NCBI RefSeq assembly: GCF_004364935.1
Contig: NZ_SOBT01000008.1
Coordinates: 496,001 to 560,000, forward strand
Source of the DNA: Panacagrimonas perspica
GTDB taxonomy: Bacteria > Pseudomonadota > Gammaproteobacteria > Nevskiales > Nevskiaceae
Direction: 5' to 3'
DNA length: 64,000 bases
Each line of letters opens with the position of its first letter. The stretch's first letter is position 1. The position numbers were made by a program, and so were the translations under genes. This document shows positions 1 to 10,775 of the stretch, in pieces. Under the pieces are notes generated by a model. The model was not told where the DNA came from. It ran no database searches and saw only the letters and a program-made list of their open reading frames with translations.

Positions 1-59
1 CCACGAATCTGGAAACGCTGATGAAGGCTGACGCAACGCTGTCGAAGTACGTCATCTGA
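1..59 (+). CDS. 3' end of an upstream gene, possibly DUF3015-like
   Basis: An open frame enters from the left edge and ends at TGA 57-59, leaving 18 residues ending in LSKYVI. Nothing in so short a piece proves identity. DUF3015 proteins often end in a similar Leu-x-Lys-Tyr tail and often sit just upstream of DUF4105 genes such as the next one, so DUF3015 is a reasonable guess. A hairpin and a terminator follow at once, which supports this being a real gene end. Confidence 0.45.
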   Translation, partial: TNLETLMKADATLSKYVI

Positions 60-106
60 ACTTTCGCGACTGCCGCCTGATGGCGGCAGTCCGATGGTCC
101 AATCGG

Positions 107-140
107 GCCCGGTATCGCTTAGATGCCGGGCTTTTCTTTT
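107..140 (+). terminator. Rho-independent terminator of the upstream gene
   Basis: A GCCCGG / CCGGGC stem (107-112 with 126-131) is followed by TTTTCTTTT at 132-140. A second perfect hairpin without a T-run, GACTGCCGCC / GGCGGCAGTC, lies just before it at 68-91. The ATG at 123 falls inside the terminator loop, so the following gene more likely starts at 156. Confidence 0.75.
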
Positions 141-155
141 GAACGCCCCGAAGCG

Positions 156-2033
156 ATGTCCTCGACGCGCGCACTCGTCCCGTTCCTGATCGCACTGTTC
201 GCCTTGTTGCCGACCCCGAGCTGGTCGGCCGGTACGGCCTGGGAACAGGCGCAGGCCAGCGAGCTGTGGCAGCGCAACGAATGGATCAAGCTGGGTCACT
301 ACAAGCCGGGCACCTGGCCCGGGTCCTGGCGCAGCCAGACCGAGGATCCGCGCTTCTTCATGGCGGCCAACGGCGCGGTCGATCCGCGTGCCGAACTCCA
401 GGCGACGCTCGAGGGTTTCGCCGCCTCCGCCGAATCGGGTGACGAGCACGCGCAGTGCCGGTTCGTCGCTCGCCTGAGCTGGCTGCGTGCGGAGCTGGAT
501 ATCGGCGATCTGCCGCAGCCCGACTGCGCCAAGTACCGGGAATTCAGGGAGCAGGTCAACGCCACGCGGGCGGTCCTGGTCTTTCCGTCCTATTACCTCA
601 ACAGCCCCTCGTCGATGTTCGGCCACACCTTGCTCCGGCTGGATCCGGGCGAGGCGGACGGCGGCTCCGAGTACCTGTCCTTCGCCGTCAATTTCGGTGC
701 GCTGGTGGACCCGAACGACAACGGCCTTTTCTATGCCTTCAAGGGCTTGGCCGGCGGATATGCCGGCCAGTTCGAGGTGGACCACTACTACAAGAAAATC
801 CGCGAGTACAACCACGGCGAGAACCGCGACATCTGGGAGTACCCGCTCAATCTGACGGCCGAGGAAACGGAGCGGCTGATCCAGCATCTGTGGGAGCTGC
901 GCCGGATCAACTTCGCGTACTACTTCTTCGACGAGAACTGCTCGTACCGGATCCTGGAGATGCTCGAAGTGGCGCGTCCGGGATTGGACCTGACGAGCGC
1001 GTTTCCGCTGACCGCGATTCCGATCGACACCGTTCGTGAGGTGGAGCGATCGGGGCTCGTTCGCGACAAGCACTTCCGGCCTGCCCAAGGCACCGTGCTC
1101 AAGCAGCGTCTGGCGGGTGTGCCGCCCCGGCTTCGCGAACGGGTGATCGAGATAAGCCGGTCGCCCGATCGGCTCAACGACGCCGACGTGCAGGCGCTCG
1201 ATCCGGCCACTCGCGCGTTGCTGATCGATTCCGCCTACAAGTTCCTGCGCTACGAGCAGACCGGCATGGAGCGCGACCCCGAGGTCGCGCAGCGCAGCTT
1301 CCGGCTGTTGCAGGCCCTGCAGGCGCGTGCCGCGGATCTTCCGCCTCCCGCAGCTCAGCCCGATCCGTCGACGTCGCCCGATCTGAGCCACGGCAGCCGG
1401 CGACTGGCCGTCGGCGCCTGGAACGAAGACGGACAGGACTACCTGAGCCTTGGCCTGCGCATGTCGCTGCACAGCCTTCCGGAGAACCGCAACGGCTTCC
1501 CGGTGGGCGCGCAGATCAACCTCGGCAACTTCGATCTGCGGATCGAGGACGACGGCAAGGTCGATCTCAATCGCTTCGACGTCGTCGACATCCTGTCGCT
1601 CAGCCCGCGGGACCGCTTCTTCAAGCCGCTGTCGTGGGCCGTGAGGACCGGCGTCGAGCGTCAATGGACCGACGATCGCGAGCATCGGGTGGCGCACATC
1701 AACGGCGGCATCGGTGCGACGCGCACGCTGTGGGCGGACAACCGGGTCTACGGTCTGACCACCGCCCGGCTGGAGAACAACTACGGCTTCGCCGATCCGC
1801 TGCAGCCTGCGCTGGGCCTGCGCGGCGGGCTGCTGTTCAATGCCGGACCCGTGATCCTGCAGTGGGAAGTGAGCGCGGAGAAATTCGCCAATGGCGAGCT
1901 TCGCAAGATCGCGGACCTGAGCCACAACCTGCGCCTGTCGCGTAACCAGGCGCTGCACCTGGAACTGCTCTGGCGGGACCAGCAGCCCGACGATACGCTC
2001 GCCGTCGGCCTTCGCTACCAGTACTACTACTAG
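156..2033 (+). CDS. DUF4105 (Lnb N-terminal periplasmic domain) protein
   Basis: This 625-residue protein starts with a clear signal peptide (MSSTRALVPFLIALFALLP, cleavage near SWSA), so it should act in the periplasm or at the outer membrane. The central part (about residues 130-330) has the conserved blocks of DUF4105, including YLNSPSSMFGHTLLR and the FFDENCSYRI Cys/His-type motif. The C-terminal third is rich in alternating aromatic and polar segments and ends in YYY, which suggests beta structure. The family is common in proteobacteria and has no settled biochemical role. The ATG at 156 is preferred over 123 because the latter lies in a terminator. Confidence 0.85.
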   Translation: MSSTRALVPFLIALFALLPTPSWSAGTAWEQAQASELWQRNEWIKLGHYKPGTWPGSWRSQTEDPRFFMAANGAVDPRAELQATLEGFAASAESGDEHAQCRFVARLSWLRAELDIGDLPQPDCAKYREFREQVNATRAVLVFPSYYLNSPSSMFGHTLLRLDPGEADGGSEYLSFAVNFGALVDPNDNGLFYAFKGLAGGYAGQFEVDHYYKKIREYNHGENRDIWEYPLNLTAEETERLIQHLWELRRINFAYYFFDENCSYRILEMLEVARPGLDLTSAFPLTAIPIDTVREVERSGLVRDKHFRPAQGTVLKQRLAGVPPRLRERVIEISRSPDRLNDADVQALDPATRALLIDSAYKFLRYEQTGMERDPEVAQRSFRLLQALQARAADLPPPAAQPDPSTSPDLSHGSRRLAVGAWNEDGQDYLSLGLRMSLHSLPENRNGFPVGAQINLGNFDLRIEDDGKVDLNRFDVVDILSLSPRDRFFKPLSWAVRTGVERQWTDDREHRVAHINGGIGATRTLWADNRVYGLTTARLENNYGFADPLQPALGLRGGLLFNAGPVILQWEVSAEKFANGELRKIADLSHNLRLSRNQALHLELLWRDQQPDDTLAVGLRYQYYY

Positions 2034-2079
2034 GAACAGGGCGCTAGCCGGGACGCTCTTCGATGCCGCAACCTCAGCC

Positions 2080-2985
2080 TTGAACGTGCTCGATTCGCAG
2101 GTCGCCTTCGCGATCGCAGATGCCCGAACCGCTTCCTCGCTTCGGCTTCTGCGCGGGCACTTGCACGGCGTACTGCTGCTCTGTTTCGCGCTGTGCGGAT
2201 GCACCTCGGTCTTCCTGCAACCCGACCACGTGCAGTACTTCCAGAACCGGACGCTCGGAACGCCGGTCGAGGATGTCTGGCTCGCCGCGCGCGATGGCAG
2301 CCAGCTCCACGCGCTGTACCTGCCGGCCCAGGGAACGCCGCGCGCGACACTGCTGTTCCTGCACGGCAACGCCGAGAACCTGAGTTCGCACGTCTACGCG
2401 GTGAAGTGGCTGCCGGCACAGGGCTACAGCGTGCTGGCGCTCGACTATCGCGGGTACGGGCTGTCGCAAGGCGACAAGAGCATCGACGCCGTCCACGAGG
2501 ACGCCGAGTCGGCGCTCGCCTGGCTGGTTGCCCGCGATGCGGGCGCCCATGGACCGCTGATCGTCTATGGCCAGAGCCTGGGCGGGTCCGTCGCGATGCG
2601 TCTGGCCGCGACTTCGCCGCTGCGCGAACACATCGCTGCGGTGATCGCCGACAGCGCGTTCTCCAGCTATCGCGACATCGCGCGCGAAAAGCTGGGGCAG
2701 GTGTGGCTGACCTGGCCGCTGCAATGGCCGCTGTCGCTGCTGATCTCCGACCGCTACTCGGCGATCGACGTCGTCGATCGCATCAGTCCCATTCCGCTGG
2801 TACTGATCCAGGGTGAGCGCGACGTCATCGTCGACACTCACCATGCGCAACGGCTGTACGCGGCAGCCGGAGAGCCCAAGCAGTTGTGGATGGTCCCGGA
2901 AGGGCTGCATATCGACGCCGTCTCCCGCGAACCGGTGCGCGCCCGCTTCCTCGATTTCCTGAACACGGTGCAGCCCCGCCCTTGA
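2080..2985 (+). CDS. Alpha/beta hydrolase, probable lipoprotein
   Basis: This is a serine hydrolase of the BEM46/ABHD13-like group of about 300 residues. The oxyanion loop is FLHGNAENLS, the nucleophile elbow is YGQSLGGS (Ser in GxSxG), and the likely acid and histidine are in GERDVIVD and EGLHID. A hydrophobic stretch ending in FALCGC looks like a lipobox, so the enzyme is probably anchored to a membrane. The start is uncertain. No ATG is in frame near the 5' end; the candidates are TTG 2080, GTG 2086 and TTG 2161, and the two earlier ones keep the arginines expected before a signal sequence. The substrate cannot be inferred. Confidence 0.8.
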   Translation: MNVLDSQVAFAIADARTASSLRLLRGHLHGVLLLCFALCGCTSVFLQPDHVQYFQNRTLGTPVEDVWLAARDGSQLHALYLPAQGTPRATLLFLHGNAENLSSHVYAVKWLPAQGYSVLALDYRGYGLSQGDKSIDAVHEDAESALAWLVARDAGAHGPLIVYGQSLGGSVAMRLAATSPLREHIAAVIADSAFSSYRDIAREKLGQVWLTWPLQWPLSLLISDRYSAIDVVDRISPIPLVLIQGERDVIVDTHHAQRLYAAAGEPKQLWMVPEGLHIDAVSREPVRARFLDFLNTVQPRP

Positions 2986-3046
2986 AAAAGGGGCAGGGGT
3001 GCACATTCGAACGTCACGATGTCTACCAAAGGGATTCTGCTGCGCC

Positions 3047-4903
3047 ATGACTGACAAGCACGCCTTCCAGGCCGAAACCAAGTCGCTGCTGCGACTGATG
3101 ATCCACTCGCTGTACTCGAACAAGGAGATCTTCCTGCGCGAGCTGATCTCCAACGCGTCGGACGCCTGCGACAAGCTGCGGTTCGAGGCCATTTCCAGGC
3201 CCGAGCTGATGGGTACGGACGAGCTGGCGGTGGAGATCATCCCGGACAAGGCGGCGGGAACGCTGACCATCCGCGACAACGGCATCGGCATGACGCGCGA
3301 GGACATGGTCGCGCACCTGGGCACCATCGCCCGCTCGGGCACGCGCGAGTTCATGAGCAAGCTGTCCGGCGACCAGGCCAAGGACGCGCAGCTCATCGGC
3401 CAGTTCGGTGTGGGCTTCTACTCGTCGTTCATCGTGGCTGACGACGTGACGGTCAGAAGCCGTCGCGCCGGCACCGACGAGGCCACCGAATGGTCGTCGA
3501 AGGGCGAGGGCGAGTTCGAAGTCCAGCCCTGCGAGAAGGCAACGTCGGGCACCGACGTGATCCTGAAGGTGCGCGAGGACGACAAGGAATTCCTCGAGGC
3601 GTCGCGGCTGTCGTTCATCGTCCGCAAGTATTCCGACCACATCGGGCTGCCGATCCGCATCCGCGACGACAAGGGAGAACTCGAGACGCTCAACCAGGCC
3701 CGCGCGTTCTGGACGCGGCCCAAGAGCGAGCTCAAGGACGAGGACTACCAGGCGTTCTACAAGCACCTCGCGCACGACTTCGAGGAGCCGCTGTCCTGGG
3801 CGCACCACAAGGTCGAAGGCAATCTCGAATACACCTCGCTGATCTACATCCCCCGGCGCGCGTCGTTCGAACTCTGGAACCGCGAGGCGCACCAGGGTCT
3901 GCACCTGTACGTGAAGCGCGTCTTCATCATGGACAAGGCGGCCGAACTGTTGCCACCGTATCTGCGTTTCGTGCGTGGTCTGGTCGACACCGCGGACCTT
4001 CCGTTGAATGTGTCGCGCGAGATCCTGCAGGGCAGCCGGACGACCGAGAAGATCAAGGCCGCGCTGGTCAAGCGCGTGCTGGACCTGCTGGACGACATGG
4101 CCGAGAAGAAGCCGGAGGACTACAAGGTTTTCTGGAACACCTTCGGATCGGTGCTCAAGGAAGGCGTGGTCGAGGACACCGCCAACAGCGAGCGCATCGC
4201 CAAGCTGTTGCGCATGGCCTCCACGAAGGATCCGGCCGGCGAGCTGACGTCGCTGCCCGAGTACGTGAAGCGCATGACCGAGGCGCAGAAGTCGATCTAC
4301 TTCCTGACGACCGAGTCGCTGACGGCCGCGCGCTCCAGCCCGCATCTCGAAGGTTTCGCCAAGCGCGGACTCGAAGTGCTGCTGCTGACCGATCGCATCG
4401 ACGAGTGGGTGGTCAGCAATCTCACCCAGTTCGACGGCAAGCCACTGAAGTCGGTGGCGCAGGGCGCCGCCGAACTCGACGACGTGGTCGAGACCGCCGA
4501 GCAGGCGCAGCAGGAATCCTCGTTCAAGGACGTCTTCGAGCGCGTGAAGGCGGTGCTGGAAGATCGCGTGCAGGAGGTGCAGCTGTCCAAGCGCCTCACC
4601 GATTCGCCGTCGTGCCTGGTGGCGCCGGACTTCGGCATGAGCCGCCGCCTCGAGAAGATGCTGGCGCAGGGTGGCGAGAAGATCCCGCGCAGCAAGGCGA
4701 TCCTCGAACTCAACGGCGATCACCCGCTGGTGGCGCGTCTCAAGGAAACCAACGACGACGCCGTGTTCGCCGACTTCGCGGAGCTGCTCTACGGGCAGGC
4801 GCAGCTGGCCGAGGGCGGCCAGCTCGACGATCCGGGCGCGTTCGTGAAGCGGCTGAACCGGCTGGTGCTCGGACAGGCGCCTTCAGGCCGGATCATCGTC
4901 TAG
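3047..4903 (+). CDS. htpG: Molecular chaperone HtpG (Hsp90)
   Basis: Bacterial Hsp90 of 618 residues, a normal length for the family. The N-terminal GHKL ATPase domain shows NASDACDKLRF, DNGIGM and GQFGVGFYSSF, which form the ATP pocket and lid. The middle domain follows with NVSREILQ, and the C-terminal dimerisation domain is complete. It is a cytosolic ATP-dependent chaperone. The ATG at 3047 begins MTDKHAFQ, matching the usual HtpG start, and is preferred over an upstream in-frame start. It is followed by a REP palindrome and has no obvious operon partner. I see no clear heat-shock promoter in the 61 bases upstream. Confidence 0.97.
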   Translation: MTDKHAFQAETKSLLRLMIHSLYSNKEIFLRELISNASDACDKLRFEAISRPELMGTDELAVEIIPDKAAGTLTIRDNGIGMTREDMVAHLGTIARSGTREFMSKLSGDQAKDAQLIGQFGVGFYSSFIVADDVTVRSRRAGTDEATEWSSKGEGEFEVQPCEKATSGTDVILKVREDDKEFLEASRLSFIVRKYSDHIGLPIRIRDDKGELETLNQARAFWTRPKSELKDEDYQAFYKHLAHDFEEPLSWAHHKVEGNLEYTSLIYIPRRASFELWNREAHQGLHLYVKRVFIMDKAAELLPPYLRFVRGLVDTADLPLNVSREILQGSRTTEKIKAALVKRVLDLLDDMAEKKPEDYKVFWNTFGSVLKEGVVEDTANSERIAKLLRMASTKDPAGELTSLPEYVKRMTEAQKSIYFLTTESLTAARSSPHLEGFAKRGLEVLLLTDRIDEWVVSNLTQFDGKPLKSVAQGAAELDDVVETAEQAQQESSFKDVFERVKAVLEDRVQEVQLSKRLTDSPSCLVAPDFGMSRRLEKMLAQGGEKIPRSKAILELNGDHPLVARLKETNDDAVFADFAELLYGQAQLAEGGQLDDPGAFVKRLNRLVLGQAPSGRIIV

Positions 4904-4910
4904 GCCCACC

Positions 4911-4982
4911 CGTAGCCCGGGTGAAACCCGGGGCTTCTCGTTCGACCAATGAGAAAAGCCCCCGGGTTTCACCCGGGCTACG
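4911..4982. repeat. Family A REPIN (GTAG palindrome)
   Basis: Two perfect 23-base inverted arms (4911-4933 and 4960-4982) of the form CGTAGCCCGGGTGAAACC... face each other with GTAG at both outer ends. The pairing continues imperfectly inward through GGGCTTCTC / GAGAAAAGCCC. It lies between htpG and the YciI gene. Confidence 0.9.
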
Positions 4983-5084
4983 GTGGCGGCGAAATTATTT
5001 CGCCGCCGATGTCGAAATGCGGCAGGCTGACCCGTCATGGGGTGCACGGATCGTCGTGCGACCTTCTATCCACGGGAGTCACCC

Positions 5085-5435
5085 ATGAAATACGCCCTCT
5101 GCTTCTACGAGACCGCCGACAACTTCGCCGCCCGCACCAGCGGCAATGCGCCCGAATACTGGAGTGCCTGGAAAGCCTACGCCGGCGCTCTCGGCGACCG
5201 CATCACGGGCGGCTCGGCGCTGCAGAGTCCGGCGACCGCGACGACCGTCGCGGTCCGTGGCGGCAAGCGCCAGGTCCAGGACGGACCGTATGCCGACACC
5301 AAGGAACAGCTCGGCGGCTTCATGCTCATCGAAGCGGCGAATCTCGACGAGGCGCTGGAATGGGCGGCCAAGTGCCCCGCCGCCGCCACCGGTCGCGTGG
5401 AGGTTCGTCCCGCGCTGTCCACGCAGTCGATGTAG
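5085..5435 (+). CDS. YciI/DGPF-family protein paired with an ECF42 sigma factor
   Basis: A 116-residue protein with the YCII-related fold: MKYALCFYE at the start and the DGPYADTKEQLGGFMLIEA block, which contains the DGP(F/Y) signature. The gene for an ECF sigma factor with a C-terminal extension begins 33 bases downstream. This pairing is the established hallmark of the ECF42 group, in which one or more DGPF proteins are encoded beside the sigma factor. Its molecular role in that system is not known. The ATG at 5085 is preceded by GGGAG at a good distance. Confidence 0.88.
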   Translation: MKYALCFYETADNFAARTSGNAPEYWSAWKAYAGALGDRITGGSALQSPATATTVAVRGGKRQVQDGPYADTKEQLGGFMLIEAANLDEALEWAAKCPAAATGRVEVRPALSTQSM

Positions 5436-5468
5436 GCCGGGCATCCGGTCTTCGGAGATCGACGTCCG

Positions 5469-6698
5469 GTGAGTGACACGCACGAGGCGGTGGTCGCGGC
5501 TGCCCGACGCAGCTACGGCCGCCTCGTCGCGTATCTGGCCTCGCGCATGCAGGACCTTGCGGGTGCCGAGGATGCGCTGGCCGATGCGTTCGAGCGTGCG
5601 CTGCTCACCTGGCCGCGCGACGGGGTTCCGGACAACCCGGATGCCTGGCTGCTCACGACCGCGCGGCGACGCCTGCTCGACGACGTGCGTCATGCGCGCG
5701 TGCGCCGCGAGGCCGAGCCCCTGTTGATCCTGATGATGGACAACCCGGCCGAACCTGCCGACGCATTTCCGGATGAGCGCCTGAAGCTGCTGTTCGTGTG
5801 CGCGCATCCGGCCATCGACGTCGGTGTCCGCACGCCGCTGATGCTGCAGGCCGTGCTCGGTCTGGACGCGGCGACCATCGCCAGCGCGTTCCTGGTCGCG
5901 CCGGTGTCGATGGGACAGCGTCTCGTGCGAGCGAAGACGAAGATCCGCGCCGCCGGCATCGCGTTCGAAGTGCCGGGCGAGGGTGATCTGCCGGCGCGGC
6001 TGGAAACCGTGCTCGACGCCATCTACGCCGCCTACGGCACGGGCTGGGATGCTTCGGGTGCGAACGGTCGTCACGCCAGTCTTGCGCGCGAGGCGGTGGA
6101 TCTGGCCCGCGTGCTCGTCGCCTTGATGCCCGACCAGCCCGAGGCGCTCGGCCTGCTGAGCCTGATGCTGTACTGCGAGTCGCGGCGCGAGGCGCGTCGC
6201 GACGAGGCGAACCGCTACGTACCGCTGGCGAAGCAGGACGTCTCGCGGTGGTCGCGGACGCTGATCGGGGAGGCCGGGCAGTTGCTGCAGCACGCGGGCA
6301 CGATGGGGCACATCGGGCGCTACCAGCTCGAAGCCGCGATCCAGTCGGTGCACGCACAGCGCGCGCTGACCGGCACGACGCACTGGGACATCATCGCGCG
6401 CTTCTACGGCGAGTTGCTGCGGCTCGCGCCCACGATCGGCGCCCAGGTAGGCGAGGCGGCCGCGGTTGCGGAATGGCGAGGCGCGCAGGCCGGCCTCGAT
6501 CGGCTCGACGCGATGGATGCCGACGAGGTGCAGCGCTATCAGCCCTGGTGGGCCGTGCGGGCACATCTGCTGGCCGCCACCGGTCGCGTCGCGGAAGCGC
6601 GTCCGGCCTACGAGCGCGCCATGGGGCTGGCGGAGGATGCCGAGGTGCGGAGCTTTCTCGCCGGTCGACTCGCGGCCCTCGACGACACGTCCGCGTAG
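5469..6698 (+). CDS. ECF42-type RNA polymerase sigma factor with C-terminal TPR-like extension
   Basis: A 409-residue sigma factor. Region 2 lies in the first 80 residues (AEDALADAFERALLTWP, NPDAWLLTTARRRLLD) and region 4 at about 120-170 (TIASAFLVAPVSMGQRLVRAK). The remaining ~230 residues form a helical, TPR-like extension (DUF6596 type) typical of ECF42. Such factors have no cognate anti-sigma gene, and the extension is thought to control activity; none is seen here. It starts with GTG at 5469, 33 bases after the YciI gene, so the two are probably co-transcribed. Its TAG stop (6696-6698) lies inside a REP palindrome. Confidence 0.9.
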   Translation: MSDTHEAVVAAARRSYGRLVAYLASRMQDLAGAEDALADAFERALLTWPRDGVPDNPDAWLLTTARRRLLDDVRHARVRREAEPLLILMMDNPAEPADAFPDERLKLLFVCAHPAIDVGVRTPLMLQAVLGLDAATIASAFLVAPVSMGQRLVRAKTKIRAAGIAFEVPGEGDLPARLETVLDAIYAAYGTGWDASGANGRHASLAREAVDLARVLVALMPDQPEALGLLSLMLYCESRREARRDEANRYVPLAKQDVSRWSRTLIGEAGQLLQHAGTMGHIGRYQLEAAIQSVHAQRALTGTTHWDIIARFYGELLRLAPTIGAQVGEAAAVAEWRGAQAGLDRLDAMDADEVQRYQPWWAVRAHLLAATGRVAEARPAYERAMGLAEDAEVRSFLAGRLAALDDTSA

Positions 6699-6763
6699 CC
6701 CGGGTGAAACCCGGGGATCATTTCCTTCGGATACGCGGAACCCCGGGGTGCACCCGGGCTCCG
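6694..6763. repeat. Family A REPIN overlapping a gene end
   Basis: The arms are 6694-6716 (perfect family A arm) and 6741-6763 (diverged: GGGGTGCACCC and a CTCCG end). The left arm begins inside the last codons of the sigma-factor gene and provides its stop codon. The element sits between two convergent genes. Confidence 0.88.
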
Positions 6764-6773
6764 CCGTGATGGG

Positions 6774-7238
6774 CTAACGGATGACGCGCACCGTGTCGAC
6801 GTAGCGGTCCATCCACCAGCGGTTGCCGACCGGGGCGACGATCACCTGACGGCCGCTGCTCGGCGCGTGCACCGCCTGGCCGTCGCCGAGATAGATGGCG
6901 ACGTGATCGATGCCCCAGCTGTTGAAGCTGTAGAAGATCAGATCACCGGGCTCCGCATCGTCGAGGTCGATCTCTTCGCCGGACTTGTGCTGCTCGCGCG
7001 TCGTGCGCGGGATCTTCACGCCCTGCTGGGCATACACGTACTGCACCAGGCCACTGCAGTCGAAACCGTCCGGCGTCGCGCCGCCATAGCGGTACGGCCG
7101 GCCGATCTGGCCCAGTGCGTCGAGCACGATACCGCGCCTGAGCGCCTGTCCTTCCGGAGTGGGCTTGTAGCTGGAGAAGCAGCCTGCGAGCAGGCTCGCC
7201 ACGAAGGCGAGCAGGATGAAGCCGGGTAGCGCCCGCAT
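6774..7238 (-). CDS. NlpC/P60 family cell-wall peptidase, lipoprotein
   Basis: A 154-residue papain-like peptidase of the NlpC/P60 family, which cuts peptide bonds in peptidoglycan stems. It begins MRALPGFILLAFVASLLAGC, a lipoprotein signal with lipobox LAGC, so it should be anchored in a membrane facing the periplasm. The catalytic Cys is in FDCSGLVQYVY, and the histidines are in DHVAIYLG and VHAPSSG. The ATG overlaps the TGA of the upstream GST gene by one base (TGATG), so the two are translationally coupled. The length is that of a minimal single-domain member such as Spr or NlpC. Confidence 0.92.
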   Translation of the reverse strand: MRALPGFILLAFVASLLAGCFSSYKPTPEGQALRRGIVLDALGQIGRPYRYGGATPDGFDCSGLVQYVYAQQGVKIPRTTREQHKSGEEIDLDDAEPGDLIFYSFNSWGIDHVAIYLGDGQAVHAPSSGRQVIVAPVGNRWWMDRYVDTVRVIR

Positions 7239-7849
7239 CAGCCGGGCGGCGGGACGGTAGCGACCATCGACTCGCGCAGCGCGAACGTCGTGAACCAGCG
7301 ATCCAGCGGCTCGTGCCCCTTGCGCCACTCGATGTACGGCATGCGCAGGTCGAGATAGGCCAGGGCCACACCAGCGGTGATCTCGACCACGCTCGGCGCT
7401 TCGTTGGACAGCTCCGCGGCTTCCAGATCGAGCACGGCGATCGAGCGGCGGATCACGTCGGCTTGGCGGTCGAGGAAGGCGACGTGGCGGATGCCTTCGG
7501 GGCGGCGTTTCTCGATCACGGTGGCGAACGCGGCATTGATGACGCCCTCGGCCACCTGGGCGCGGCGCAGCGCCGACCAGCGCTTGGAGCCGCGCGGCAG
7601 CGCGGTGAGCCCACGGCCACGGGTCTGCAGGTATTCGATGATCAGCGTCGAGTCGGGCAGCGATTCGCCCTTCTCGGTGACGAGGGTCGGAATGCGCGAA
7701 AGCGGGTTGGCGGCGAGCAGTTCGGGCAGCGGATCGAACGGGTCGCAGAGGATTTCCTCGATCAGGTCGGAGAGGCCGAGTTCATGCGCAACGACGCGCA
7801 CTTTGCGTGCGTAGGGTGAAGTCTTGCTGCAGTACAGCTTCATCTTCAC
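7238..7849 (-). CDS. Glutathione S-transferase family protein
   Basis: A 203-residue GST. The N-terminal thioredoxin-fold domain carries KLYCSKTSPYARKVR, with a Ser at the usual glutathione-activating position, then the cis-Pro loop (SRIPTLV) and the SNAIL-like LPDSTLIIEYL motif. The C-terminal half is all-helical. It probably conjugates or reduces small electrophiles in the cytosol; the substrate is unknown. The GTG start at 7849 is chosen because GAGGGG lies seven bases ahead, with ATG 7843 as the alternative. It is the first gene of a two-gene operon with the NlpC/P60 lipoprotein. Confidence 0.9.
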   Translation of the reverse strand: MKMKLYCSKTSPYARKVRVVAHELGLSDLIEEILCDPFDPLPELLAANPLSRIPTLVTEKGESLPDSTLIIEYLQTRGRGLTALPRGSKRWSALRRAQVAEGVINAAFATVIEKRRPEGIRHVAFLDRQADVIRRSIAVLDLEAAELSNEAPSVVEITAGVALAYLDLRMPYIEWRKGHEPLDRWFTTFALRESMVATVPPPG

Positions 7850-7925
7850 CGCGCGTCCCCTCGTTCCATTTACGTGACCAGCGTGACCGTATGGCAGGAC
7901 GGGCGCAAGCCTTGACGCCCGCTCA

Positions 7926-7953
7926 ATAAAAAGCCCCCGGCCTGCGGGGGCTT
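7926..7953 (-). terminator. Rho-independent terminator of trxB
   Basis: An 8-bp stem AAGCCCCC / GGGGGCTT (7931-7938 with 7946-7953) and a 7-base loop. Read on the minus strand it ends in a T-rich tail (TTTTTATTG). It lies just past the trxB stop. Confidence 0.85.
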
Positions 7954-7970
7954 GTTACGCCGCGGACGGC

Positions 7971-10672
<2,702 letters not shown>

Positions 10673-10775
10673 GAGCGCAGCGACACGGTGCCGTGAGCGA
10701 TAGCGAGCGTGGGTGCGGGAGCTGCGCGCCGTGCTCATCCAAACCAGGTTTCGACGTCTTAAGCGGGGTATGCCG

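Noticed and set aside
123-155. Upstream ATG as start of the DUF4105 gene
   Set aside because: It lies within the loop of a terminator and would put 11 extra residues before a good signal peptide.
3023-4723. Long open frame on the minus strand opposite htpG
   Set aside because: It mirrors htpG codon by codon, has no recognisable domain and no ribosome site; long antisense frames are expected in DNA with this codon bias.
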